Source: Clostridiales bacterium
GTDB lineage: Bacteria > Bacillota_A > Clostridia > Christensenellales > Borkfalkiaceae
DNA: 13,856 bases
Direction: 5' to 3'
Assembly (NCBI GenBank): GCA_015055785.1
Contig: SVHQ01000026.1
Location: forward strand, 1 to 13,856
The position numbers and the translations under genes were made by a program. Under the pieces are notes generated by a model. It was not told the DNA's origin. It was given only the letters and a program-made list of their open reading frames with translations, and searched no databases. Positions 1 through 7,541 of the stretch are shown in pieces (positions within the stretch are counted from its first letter, which is position 1; every line of letters begins with the position of its first letter).

Positions 1-700
1 CCACCGCGCGTTCCACGTCAAAGCAATACAGCCCTGCGTTGGCATATTTCGTTTGCAGCACTTCATTCGCCGTAAACGTCTGTCCGCAAAGCGTGACCGT
101 CGCACTTGGCGTATGTTCCAAAGCATGTTTCAAGACCTTGTCCGCTTTTTTGGGGTTTAATTTTATGTTTTGCAAAGTCCGCACGTATTGATTGCGCGAA
201 ACTTCGCCGAGTTTCATCAGCGCCGCATCCGCGAACTCGACAACACCATACGGTTTTTCGTCTTTCGTCACAACTCGTCCCCCGTTAAAATTTGCGGCGA
301 GCGGTTGCACGGCCCACACAGCTTTTGCCGTTTCCGCTTTTTCTAACAGCCCACGAATCACGTGCGTTGCAATTATTTTGTCGCCCATCGACACAATCAC
401 CGCGCCCGTGTAACCGACCGTTTGCAACGCCTTCAAACCGCACATAGCAGCGTGTCCCGTACCTTTTTGTTCCTTTTGATACGCGTAAATTACGCCCTCT
501 TCACCATCCAGCGTATCCATAACCGAATACGCCGAATGTCCAATTACAATTACAAAACGACTGACACCTGCCTCACGCATATTGCTAATAATTCGTTTTA
601 TGGTAGGAATCCCAGCGCAATCGAAACAGACTTTGTTCTTAGAGTCGTCCCCCATACGCGTACCTTTCCCAGCGCATAAAATAATCGCAGCGGCGTTCAT
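1..700 (-). CDS. Sugar nucleotidyltransferase (NTP_transferase / GlmU-N-like), C-terminus outside window
   Basis: The product would transfer a nucleotide onto a sugar 1-phosphate and so supply an activated sugar to the polysaccharide operon. The visible 233 residues begin MNAAAIILCAGKGTRMG, with the glycine-rich nucleotide-binding loop at residues 8-17. A GTGHAAM stretch resembles the GTAHA region of GlmU uridylyltransferases, and SMGDK supplies a likely metal-binding Asp. NAGLYCFD near the cut resembles the GlmU-family NxG region. The ATG at 700 follows GGAG by about 9 bases and lies 2 bases after the stop of the dehydrogenase gene, so translation is probably coupled. The frame stays open to base 1, so it cannot be seen whether a left-handed beta-helix acetyltransferase domain follows, as in full GlmU. 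The exact sugar is not determinable. The family call is firm; the substrate is not. Confidence 0.85.
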   Translation of the reverse strand, partial: MNAAAIILCAGKGTRMGDDSKNKVCFDCAGIPTIKRIISNMREAGVSRFVIVIGHSAYSVMDTLDGEEGVIYAYQKEQKGTGHAAMCGLKALQTVGYTGAVIVSMGDKIIATHVIRGLLEKAETAKAVWAVQPLAANFNGGRVVTKDEKPYGVVEFADAALMKLGEVSRNQYVRTLQNIKLNPKKADKVLKHALEHTPSATVTLCGQTFTANEVLQTKYANAGLYCFDVERAV

Positions 701-702
701 CG

Positions 703-2019
703 TCAAAGTCTCCAATACAAATATCCAGCGTTCTCGTATTCTTTGCGATTGAGCAAGCCCTTAATGTCAAGCAAAACCTTCTTACCTTCGCCAAACAGCT
801 TGTCCATATCCGCCATCGCAAAATGTGCAAATTCATTGTGTGCAACCGCCAAAACCACCGCATCCATATCTTTAATCGTCGCCATATCGACGAATTCCAC
901 ACCGTACAGACGCTTTGCTTCGTCCGCATCCGCCGTGGGATCGGCAATCGTAGGCTCGATGCCATATTCACGAAGTTCTTTTACAATGTCGAAAATCTTC
1001 GTGTTTCTCGTGTCGGGACAATTTTCTTTGAACGTAAACCCGAGAATTGCTACCTTTGCATTTTTTACCGCTTTTTCCGCTTTAATAAGGCTCTTTACTA
1101 CGTTTTCCGCAACGTATTTGCCCATATCGTCGTTGATGCGACGGCCTGCAAGAATGACTTGGCTGTGATAGCCAAGCTGTTCCGCTTTGTAGGTCAAATA
1201 GTAAGGGTCAACACCAATACAATGCCCACCTACCAAACCGGGATAGAATTTTAAGAAATTCCACTTCGTACCCGCCGCTTCCAAAACGGATTTCGTATCG
1301 ATACCGATCTTATTGAAGATGATCGAAAGCTCGTTCATAAACGCGATATTGATATCACGTTGGCTGTTTTCGATAACCTTCGCCGCTTCCGCAACTTTGA
1401 TACAAGACGCTCTATGTACACCTGCGTCAACAACAAGCTCATAAACTTTTGCAACGATGTCCAACGTTTCGTCGTCCATCCCCGAAACAATTTTGGTGAT
1501 CGTTTCAAGGCGGTGCACTTTGTCGCCAGGATTGATTCGTTCGGGAGAATAGCCCACCTTGAAATCTACACCGCATTTGAGCCCCGATTCTTTTTCAAGA
1601 ATAGGCACGCAAACGTCTTCCGTAACACCAGGATATACTGTGGACTCAAAGACAACAATACTGCCTTTTACAAGGTTTCTGCCTAGTATACGGCTTGCGC
1701 TTTCAACGGGCGTTAGATCGGGGGTATGATCGTCGTACACAGGGGTAGGAACGGCTACGATATGAAATTTTGCCTCACGGAGTTTCGTTTCGTCGGAAGT
1801 AAATTCTACCGTGCTGTTTTTAATGGCATCGTCGCCAACTTCTTTGGTAGGATCAACGCCGGATTTATAAAGCTCAATCTTTGCTTTATTGAGGTCATAG
1901 CCGACAACTTTCCCTTTTTTCGCAAAAGCTACGGCGATCGGCATCCCGACATAACCAAGACCAACCAGTGAGATCTTTTCCTCTCCGTTTACGATTTTTT
2001 CATAAAGTTTTGCATACAT
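703..2019 (-). CDS. UDP-sugar 6-dehydrogenase (UDP-GlcNAc/GalNAc/Man-NAc type, WbpA/TviB-like)
   Basis: The 438-residue product should oxidise C6 of a UDP-(N-acetyl)hexosamine to the uronic acid with two NAD+. The Rossmann loop GLGYVGMP is at residues 20-27, FESTVYPG at 124-131 and PERINPGDK at 159-167. The catalytic cysteine is Cys267 in VGGHCIGVDPYY, and GFTFKENCPDTRN (327-339) is the C-terminal NAD-dehydrogenase signature. VDPYYLTYKAEQLGY followed by AGRRIND is the pattern of the enzymes acting on N-acetylated UDP-sugars rather than of classical UDP-glucose dehydrogenase. Length is normal for the family and all motifs are intact. The ATG at 2019 follows AAGGAG by 8 bases. It lies 17 bases after the GT4 gene and 2 bases before the nucleotidyltransferase gene, in the same operon. 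The product implies an acidic sugar in the polymer. Confidence 0.92.
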   Translation of the reverse strand: MYAKLYEKIVNGEEKISLVGLGYVGMPIAVAFAKKGKVVGYDLNKAKIELYKSGVDPTKEVGDDAIKNSTVEFTSDETKLREAKFHIVAVPTPVYDDHTPDLTPVESASRILGRNLVKGSIVVFESTVYPGVTEDVCVPILEKESGLKCGVDFKVGYSPERINPGDKVHRLETITKIVSGMDDETLDIVAKVYELVVDAGVHRASCIKVAEAAKVIENSQRDINIAFMNELSIIFNKIGIDTKSVLEAAGTKWNFLKFYPGLVGGHCIGVDPYYLTYKAEQLGYHSQVILAGRRINDDMGKYVAENVVKSLIKAEKAVKNAKVAILGFTFKENCPDTRNTKIFDIVKELREYGIEPTIADPTADADEAKRLYGVEFVDMATIKDMDAVVLAVAHNEFAHFAMADMDKLFGEGKKVLLDIKGLLNRKEYENAGYLYWRL

Positions 2020-2036
2020 ACTTTCGCTCCTTACCG

Positions 2037-3131
2037 TTAGATATTCTCGTCCTTTAAAGAATTTATTTCTTCTAAATATCTGTTGACGACAATTTGTCTG
2101 TCGAATTGTTCTTCCATTTTTTCGCGACCAAGTTTCCCCATTTTAGATTTCTCTTCATAGGGAAGATGGATAAATTTTTCAATCGCCGCACACAAAGAAT
2201 CCACATCTTTCGGTTCGAAACCAAAGCCCGTTATACCCTCATCGAACGTTTCTTTACATCCTGGAACATTCGAGGCTATAATTGGTCTACCGCAAGCCGC
2301 GGCTTCCAACAACACGTTTGCCATACCCTCGTGATAAGATGGCAATACAATCCCATGGCATTTATTTAAAAATGGCACTATGTGCAATTGCGCCCCATGA
2401 TATGCGCACCCTTCTATTCCTTCAAAAGGGTTTTTTTCCATCTCCAGTGCCCCGACAATATCAAAAGAAATCTTAGGATAGCTACCACGAATAATCGGAA
2501 TCGCTTTCGCCAATTCATAAACGCCTTTATCTTTTGTTATGCGTCCTACAAAGAGGATTCGGATCTCATCGGTCCGAATTGGATATGAACAGTAAGGAAA
2601 CCTTTGCAAACTAACGCCCGAGCCAGGCAAAAGCGCATAATTATCTTTTACAACCTTTTTATCTAAAAAGAACTCTTGATTTTCTTGATTTTGAAAAAAG
2701 ACTTTTGTTGCCCCTCTTAACCCTTTTTTGTATAGATATAAAGTTATCTTTTGCAACAATCCCCCTCTTTCTATAGCATCCCCTAATCCAGTCACGTTTG
2801 CAATATACGGAACTTTCAACGACTGGCATGCCATTCCCCCATAAACGTTGGGCTTTACCGTGTATGTTAATACAACCATGGGCTGAATTTTTTTTATTAT
2901 TTTTTTGTATTCTTTTAAGAGCTTTAATTCCTTAAAAGGATTCTTTCCATGTCTCTCTATTGCGAGCTCATAGAAATTGCAACCCATTTCTTTTAAGTAT
3001 TCGATTCTCTTTCCATAAGGAGAAATGATTGTTACGTCATAACCTTCTTTCAATAAAGATTCAACCAGTTCCAATCTGAAATTATAAATAACGATATCGC
3101 TATTAACTAAAACGAGAATTGTCTTTTTCAT
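2037..3131 (-). CDS. Glycosyltransferase family 4 (GT-B fold, PglA/CapM-like)
   Basis: This 364-residue cytoplasmic or membrane-associated transferase would add a sugar from a nucleotide donor to the lipid-linked glycan started by the upstream transferase. The N-terminal half (residues 1-180) is a GT-B acceptor domain opening MKKTILVLVNSDIVIYNF. The donor domain starts at FVGRITKDKG (194-203), and the retaining GT4 E-x7-E signature is EGMANVLLE (268-276). TVKPNVYGG and NVTGLGDA resemble PglA/CapM GalNAc transferases, but donor identity is a guess. Its ATG overlaps the stop of the preceding sugar transferase gene by one base (TAATG), and there is no strong ribosome binding site, so it is probably translated by re-initiation. 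Base composition is more AT-rich than the dehydrogenase that follows, which suggests a gene assembled from different sources. The family is firm and the acceptor is unknown. Confidence 0.9.
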   Translation of the reverse strand: MKKTILVLVNSDIVIYNFRLELVESLLKEGYDVTIISPYGKRIEYLKEMGCNFYELAIERHGKNPFKELKLLKEYKKIIKKIQPMVVLTYTVKPNVYGGMACQSLKVPYIANVTGLGDAIERGGLLQKITLYLYKKGLRGATKVFFQNQENQEFFLDKKVVKDNYALLPGSGVSLQRFPYCSYPIRTDEIRILFVGRITKDKGVYELAKAIPIIRGSYPKISFDIVGALEMEKNPFEGIEGCAYHGAQLHIVPFLNKCHGIVLPSYHEGMANVLLEAAACGRPIIASNVPGCKETFDEGITGFGFEPKDVDSLCAAIEKFIHLPYEEKSKMGKLGREKMEEQFDRQIVVNRYLEEINSLKDENI

Positions 3132-3907
3132 TATACACCCGTGTTTTTCTTTTTGCCCGATTTTTTTGATTTATTATGGTCTTGATTCCCTTCCCGTTTC
3201 AAAACTACCACGACTGTTTTAAACATAAGCTTTAAGTCCAACCACAATGAAGCTTTTTGGACATATTCGGCGTCCATAACTGCTTTGTTTTTAAAGTGTA
3301 CGTTATCTCTTCCATGTACCTGTGCATAACCAGAAATACCTGGTCTAACAGAATACACATTTAATTTATGGCGCATTTCATGGCACTTCTCCTCTGTCAA
3401 TACCAAAGGTCTATATCCAATAAAAGACATAGAACCTACAAAAACACACCATAATTGAGGAATCTCGTCCAAAGAGGTCTTACGCAAAAAGCGGCCAACA
3501 CGAGTTTGATACTGTTCGGGATTTTCCAAACATGCTGTTGCACAATCCCTAGGCGCGTCAGTTTTCATTGAGCGAAACTTATAGCAATAAAATGTCTTCC
3601 CTTTTCTGCCCATACGTTTCTGTTTGAAAATAACGCTGCCCTTAGAATCGCATTTTATAGCGATTGCAATTATTAGCATAATTGGAGACAGTACAATGAG
3701 CGCTAAGAGGGAAACTGTAATATCAAAACCCCTTTTCACAAAGCGATAAAATAAACGCTTGTTCTTATTAGGAATAAAATTTTCTATATACTGTTCGTAG
3801 TATGCATCAGAGTGTTCTATTGAGTAATCAAATGTTTCCTCTGCTACATACTGCTCTTTTATCAATTCTTTATCTAACACCTTGACTTCTTCTGTTAAAA
3901 CACTCAT
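3131..3907 (-). CDS. Initiating sugar-phosphate transferase (monotopic phosphoglycosyl transferase, PglC/WcaJ type)
   Basis: This enzyme would move a sugar phosphate from a UDP-sugar to undecaprenyl phosphate, the first committed step of the polysaccharide. The family core begins at KRGFDITVSL (58-67), followed by the hydrophobic reentrant helix to about residue 85. The catalytic Asp-Glu pair is in TSLDEIPQ (D147, E148), with KFRSM at 110-114, GYRPL at 164-168 and RPGISGYAQV at 188-197. At 258 residues it is close to the minimal PglC form and lacks the multi-pass domain of WcaJ/WbaP. It has a 50-residue acidic hydrophilic N-terminal extension and a lysine-rich tail (SKKSGKKK). The ATG at 3907 follows AGGGG by 6 bases, and that site lies inside the last codons of the small upstream gene. 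The family is certain; the sugar is unknown. Confidence 0.95.
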   Translation of the reverse strand: MSVLTEEVKVLDKELIKEQYVAEETFDYSIEHSDAYYEQYIENFIPNKNKRLFYRFVKRGFDITVSLLALIVLSPIMLIIAIAIKCDSKGSVIFKQKRMGRKGKTFYCYKFRSMKTDAPRDCATACLENPEQYQTRVGRFLRKTSLDEIPQLWCVFVGSMSFIGYRPLVLTEEKCHEMRHKLNVYSVRPGISGYAQVHGRDNVHFKNKAVMDAEYVQKASLWLDLKLMFKTVVVVLKREGNQDHNKSKKSGKKKNTGV

Positions 3908-3909
3908 TT

Positions 3910-4110
3910 TTATCCCCTGCTTTTCTTGATGAAAATGTCATAATAACAATGTTGACAAATCTGCCCCACTCCTTCAACATAAAACTCTCTTTGGCTAATG
4001 GGAGTGCTAAATCTATAAGGTGTATTTACTCCGCAAATGACACATTTTTCAATAGAATTATTTACCTTATTCTGTTCGTTGTCCACAACATTTTCGATTT
4101 TGTTCTCCAT
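3910..4110 (-). CDS. Small two-CxxC (zinc-ribbon-like) protein of unknown function
   Basis: A 66-residue protein with CVIC at 23-26 and CQHC at 53-56, a spacing compatible with one structural zinc site. The first 20 residues are polar and Asn/Glu-rich. The segment between the cysteine pairs (TPYRFSTPISQREFYVEGVG) looks like a compact beta-rich knuckle. There is no signal peptide or membrane segment. The start is well supported by AAGGAGGAG about 7 bases upstream. It lies 24 bases after the helicase stop and 2 bases before the sugar transferase start, so it is an integral operon member. I do not recognise a named family. A role as a partner or regulator of the sugar transferase or helicase is only inferred from position. 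Confidence 0.75.
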   Translation of the reverse strand: MENKIENVVDNEQNKVNNSIEKCVICGVNTPYRFSTPISQREFYVEGVGQICQHCYYDIFIKKSRG

Positions 4111-4134
4111 GTTTTTCTCCTCCTTAACGTTTTA

Positions 4135-7100
4135 TTAGACAACTCCTACTACTTTGGGAGTAACATTTCCTGTTTCTGTCGAGAACTCAAATCCTATTGC
4201 TCTCAATCGTTCAACCTGGTTGCCGTTCGCACCTTCTGTTCTCACTTTGATTTTGTTTGTGCGAATACGCCAAAGCCACCTACCAAGGGGAAATCCGCTT
4301 TCATCAACATAAGTACAAGGCATAGTCAACGTACCGTGTTTACGATAATAGCGTTCTGCCGAATCATAGTGATTTTCCCAATCCCTTTCAATCGAAGTCA
4401 GCCAATCCATCCCGATTTTTTCGAGTTTCTGAACTTTATTTTCAGACAGTTCTCCAGACCGATATTTATTCCTTTGAGACATAACCCATTCATACAAATC
4501 AAAGCCCTTTTCCTGTCCATAATATCTCGAAACAACTAAATGCCCCTTCTCTTGATAGAAATCCTCGGCGTGTTTATAGGCTTCCTCCCAACGGAATTCA
4601 TCCACATCCCAAACCATACCAATACAATCCAATCGTTCTATTTGTTCAGGCGTCAATTTCCTGTATTGATCCTTGCTCTTGAATTTAACTCTTTGGTTGA
4701 CAATCCAACTACCCAAGGCATATCCGTCCGCACAGACAAATTCTGTCGGTATCAGCAAATCCCCTCGCAGATTAAAATACTCCAACGCATGCTGAAACCC
4801 CGTTTCCCATACGTCTTCAAATTCCCAAATCATACCAATCTTGTCCAATTTTTCTGTTTGGAGTTCTGTTAGTTTTCCGTTTTTACGTGCTGCACGTTGC
4901 CTTTGCAACCATAACCCAAGATTTTTTCCCGAAGTATTCGTATAATCCTTAGGCGGCTGTAAATGGCCGTTTTTTTCAAAAAACATCTTAGCTTCCGCGT
5001 ACTGCGCTTCCCACACAATATCGCTTCTTGAAAAATTGGGATATCTGCCCACGGACGCCAATTTTTCAATTTGCGCCTTAGTAAGCGTTTTGCCCGTCTT
5101 ACTTTTTCCGTTCAAACGCGCCATCTGTTCGGACAACCATCTGCCCAACCAAACGCCTTCCACAACATAGTTCGCAGGAAGATTTACATTGCCGTGTTTT
5201 TGATAATATTTTTTGAGCAATGCAAATTTTTCTTCCCAAGGCTCCGCCACTTTCGCGTCGAATTCTAAATCCAGCAATTTTTTCTTTCTTCTTTCAGAAA
5301 GCACTTCAAATTTTTCTTTTTGCCGACGAATCCAACGCCCCAAACGACAACCGTCCTTCGTTACGTATGCTACTGGAATATCTAAATTCCCGTTTGCTTT
5401 TTTATATTCACACGCCGCAAGATAACACTTATCCCATTCCGAGTTGTATCTTCCCGCCCAATTAAAACCTAATTCATCCAACTTTTGGATTTGTTCCTTC
5501 GTCAGTTCTACACCCCGAGCTCCATTGGTTTTCCTTGCGCTGCGTAAATTCATCAGCCAATTACCTAAACGCACGCCATCTTGCGTCACATAATACGTAG
5601 GCACGTCCAAGTTTTGATATTTTTGATAATACGCAACCGCCGCTTGATAATTTCTTTCCCACAAATAATCAGGAACATCCCAAACCATGCCTATTTCGTC
5701 AAGAGCGCTTATTCTCTCTGCTGTCAAATAGGTCGTTTGCACCCCGCTCTTACGATACATTCTCAAACGAGAAATCCATGCGCCTAACGCTACGCCACGA
5801 TAAATCCCGTTCCGCGCGGTTACCAATAAATGCCCATTTTCTTGGTAAAATTTCTTTGCTGCCGCATAATTCTTTTCCCAAGCAATATCACGGACATTGT
5901 CCCAAACCATACCAATTGCGTCCAATTTCGCAATTCGTTTTGCATCCAAATTACCGTATTGATATCCGCTTCTTACTTTCCTTTGGGTTTGTATCCATAA
6001 CCCAAGCGTATAACCTTCTTCCGTCTTGTAACGTTTCGGTACGTTTAAGTTCCCATATTCCGCATAATACGCTTTTGCTTTTTGATACATCAAATCCCAC
6101 GAGCCCGTTAACGTATCGTTTAAGCGCTCAAATAACGCTTTACAATCCCGAAGCTCATCGATGATACGAAATTGCTCGTTGACAATTTCTTTTTCTAAAC
6201 CTCTTGAACGATAGTAACCCAATGCAACCTGCATTTCTTGTTCAATTGCCCCAATACTGTACAAGTTTTCAATGTTGTTCACAATGTCAAAAATTATAGG
6301 GTCCTTCGACTTCGATGCAGACAGCGCTCTTCCAATTTGTTGTTTATAAATAATCGGCGACACGGTTGGACGGAATAAAATAACCCCGCTCACGTCATCT
6401 ACGTGCACCCCTTCATTTAACATGTCGATGCAGAATAAGAGTTTCAAGTGTTCGCTATTGTCTTCTTTGAAAGATTCAAACGCTTTGCTGGTCGCAGGGT
6501 CATTAGAATACGCCGTATAAATATGGGTTTCTTTATCCACCTTGCCGAACCACTCGGGGGCACGTTCTATCATTTCGTGCATATGCTCGAAATCTGCGCA
6601 GAACACAATATATTTCCCCGTTCTATCCGTCATATGCTTGTCAAATACGACGTCCAAGCCTTCCGCTTTATCCAATGCACGGCGCAATATTTCCAAATAT
6701 TTTTCCGCACTATCACGCACCGCTTTGTTTTTGGCATTTTTAACTCTACGCTCATACTGCTTCAAGTCTTTTTGATAGGAAAAAATGGAAAGCACGTATT
6801 TCGGCGGATTAAGAATCCCTCTTACAATGGCTTCGCCAAGCGTCATTTCTGAGGCAACGTTTCCGTCAAACAACTCGTCCGCCATGTTGCGCTGATTATC
6901 TAAATAGCGAATTGCCGTCGCAGAAAGCCCAAGAATTTTAGCCTTTTTATACATGACAAGAAGGCGCTGTACGCCTTCTCCCCACATCTCTGCGCCGCAC
7001 CTATGAAACTCATCTAAAACGATATAATCAGGATGAATCTTTTTTAATTCACCCCTTTTCATTGTCATCAGTTTTGCATAAGTAAAAAATTCAACGTTTG

Positions 7101-7332
7101 GCAGTTCTGTCCCGCCCGCGCTCAAAAAATTCTCCATTTGCGTTTGGAAAATGTATTCCGACGGGGAAAGCCAACAAATTTTTTTCTTCGCTTGATCCAT
7201 ACACAACTGAAAACCGATAAACGATTTTCCCGTACCGGTTGGATGTATAACTGCCGCTCGATCTTCCGTTTCAAACATTTTCACAACGGTTTCGTAGGCT
7301 ATTCGGTTGTGTGCAAAAAGCAAATTCCCCAT
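4135..7332 (-). CDS. SF2 DEAH-type helicase with nine helicase-associated (HA) repeats
   Basis: A 1065-residue cytoplasmic nucleic-acid ATPase and the first gene of the polysaccharide operon. The helicase core spans residues 1-400: Walker A PTGTGKS (31-37), motif II DEFH (107-110), motif III GLSATA (135-140), and the C-terminal lobe with LNEGVHVDDV (305-314) and motif VI QQIGRAL (331-337). Residues 411-1055 are nine tandem units of about 70 residues, each with a W-x4-Y...G-L/N-L..P...LG.W...R...L...LD.IG..W pattern, which matches the helicase-associated domain (PF03457). No methylase, nuclease or protease domain is visible. The ATG at 7330-7332 has only a weak GGAAG about 14 bases upstream. 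With a predicted transcription start near 7384, the 5' leader is about 50 bases and runs through one recombination site. The gene ends in tandem TAA stops. Enzymatic class is firm; its job in this operon is unknown. Confidence 0.9.
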   Translation of the reverse strand: MGNLLFAHNRIAYETVVKMFETEDRAAVIHPTGTGKSFIGFQLCMDQAKKKICWLSPSEYIFQTQMENFLSAGGTELPNVEFFTYAKLMTMKRGELKKIHPDYIVLDEFHRCGAEMWGEGVQRLLVMYKKAKILGLSATAIRYLDNQRNMADELFDGNVASEMTLGEAIVRGILNPPKYVLSIFSYQKDLKQYERRVKNAKNKAVRDSAEKYLEILRRALDKAEGLDVVFDKHMTDRTGKYIVFCADFEHMHEMIERAPEWFGKVDKETHIYTAYSNDPATSKAFESFKEDNSEHLKLLFCIDMLNEGVHVDDVSGVILFRPTVSPIIYKQQIGRALSASKSKDPIIFDIVNNIENLYSIGAIEQEMQVALGYYRSRGLEKEIVNEQFRIIDELRDCKALFERLNDTLTGSWDLMYQKAKAYYAEYGNLNVPKRYKTEEGYTLGLWIQTQRKVRSGYQYGNLDAKRIAKLDAIGMVWDNVRDIAWEKNYAAAKKFYQENGHLLVTARNGIYRGVALGAWISRLRMYRKSGVQTTYLTAERISALDEIGMVWDVPDYLWERNYQAAVAYYQKYQNLDVPTYYVTQDGVRLGNWLMNLRSARKTNGARGVELTKEQIQKLDELGFNWAGRYNSEWDKCYLAACEYKKANGNLDIPVAYVTKDGCRLGRWIRRQKEKFEVLSERRKKKLLDLEFDAKVAEPWEEKFALLKKYYQKHGNVNLPANYVVEGVWLGRWLSEQMARLNGKSKTGKTLTKAQIEKLASVGRYPNFSRSDIVWEAQYAEAKMFFEKNGHLQPPKDYTNTSGKNLGLWLQRQRAARKNGKLTELQTEKLDKIGMIWEFEDVWETGFQHALEYFNLRGDLLIPTEFVCADGYALGSWIVNQRVKFKSKDQYRKLTPEQIERLDCIGMVWDVDEFRWEEAYKHAEDFYQEKGHLVVSRYYGQEKGFDLYEWVMSQRNKYRSGELSENKVQKLEKIGMDWLTSIERDWENHYDSAERYYRKHGTLTMPCTYVDESGFPLGRWLWRIRTNKIKVRTEGANGNQVERLRAIGFEFSTETGNVTPKVVGVV
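4168..6102 (-). repeat. Nine tandem HA-domain repeats inside the helicase gene
   Basis: Repeat units begin approximately at residues 411, 484, 557, 631, 698, 773, 841, 913 and 984. Each is anchored by an early Trp, a G-N/H-L segment and an LG-x-W box. Units 1-3, 6 and 7 are the best conserved and mostly end in LDxIGMxWD/E. Unit 4 has a degraded C-terminal part (LLDLEFDA). Unit 5 lacks the final Trp (VGRYPNF). Unit 8 has LYEW in place of LGxW. The units differ at many positions, so this looks like an old, diverged array rather than a recent expansion. Confidence 0.85.
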
Positions 7333-7366
7333 ATCAACAAATGTTCTTCCAGTAAGCTACGTGTAT

Positions 7367-7380
7367 TATTCTAATCCGTG
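7367..7380 (+). repeat. Left inverted repeat / recombination site IRL
   Basis: TATTCTAATCCGTG, an exact reverse complement of 7542-7555. The wider site reads ACGTGTATTA-TTC-TAATCCGTGTG and so has two imperfectly opposed arms around a short centre, the layout expected of a tyrosine recombinase core site. The inner arm CCGTGTGCTTTT (7376-7387) recurs as a direct copy in the outer arm of the right site (7558-7569). Confidence 0.8.
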
Positions 7381-7390
7381 TGCTTTTATC

Positions 7391-7419
7391 ATTATAGCAC
7401 CTTTGACATTACATGTCAA
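7391..7419 (-). promoter_or_regulatory. Consensus sigma-A promoter of the polysaccharide operon, inside the invertible segment
   Basis: On the minus strand, -35 TTGACA (7414-7419) and -10 TATAAT (7391-7396) are separated by exactly 17 bases, 12 of 12 consensus positions. A TG dinucleotide one base before the -10 gives an extended -10 element. Transcription should start near 7384, immediately inside the left inverted repeat, and run into the helicase gene at 7332. Confidence 0.88.
7403..7419. promoter_or_regulatory. Palindrome covering the -35 element (candidate operator)
   Basis: TTGACAT-TAC-ATGTCAA on the plus strand is a perfect dyad with 7-bp arms and a 3-base centre. One arm is the -35 hexamer itself. 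A dimeric repressor or activator bound here would control the promoter directly. No cognate regulator is identified. The DNA symmetry is certain; a regulatory role is inferred. Confidence 0.4.
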
Positions 7420-7541
7420 GTAAAAATTGAAGTTATCCACAAAACACTTTTAACGGCAATTGCATGAAGAATTTTCCCCATTTACAAACAAAAAATCATG
7501 ATTTCCCATATAAATAAACAACTTTCCACCCATTTTTTGTT

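Noticed and set aside
4135..7332. Helicase as part of a type I or III restriction system or a DISARM-like defence system
   Set aside because: No methylase, specificity or nuclease subunit is present in the protein or beside it. The neighbours are polysaccharide genes.
7433..7441. Perfect DnaA-box nonamer TTATCCACA inside the invertible segment
   Set aside because: There is only one copy, with no cluster of boxes, no AT-rich unwinding repeat and no dnaA or dnaN gene nearby, so an origin is not supported.
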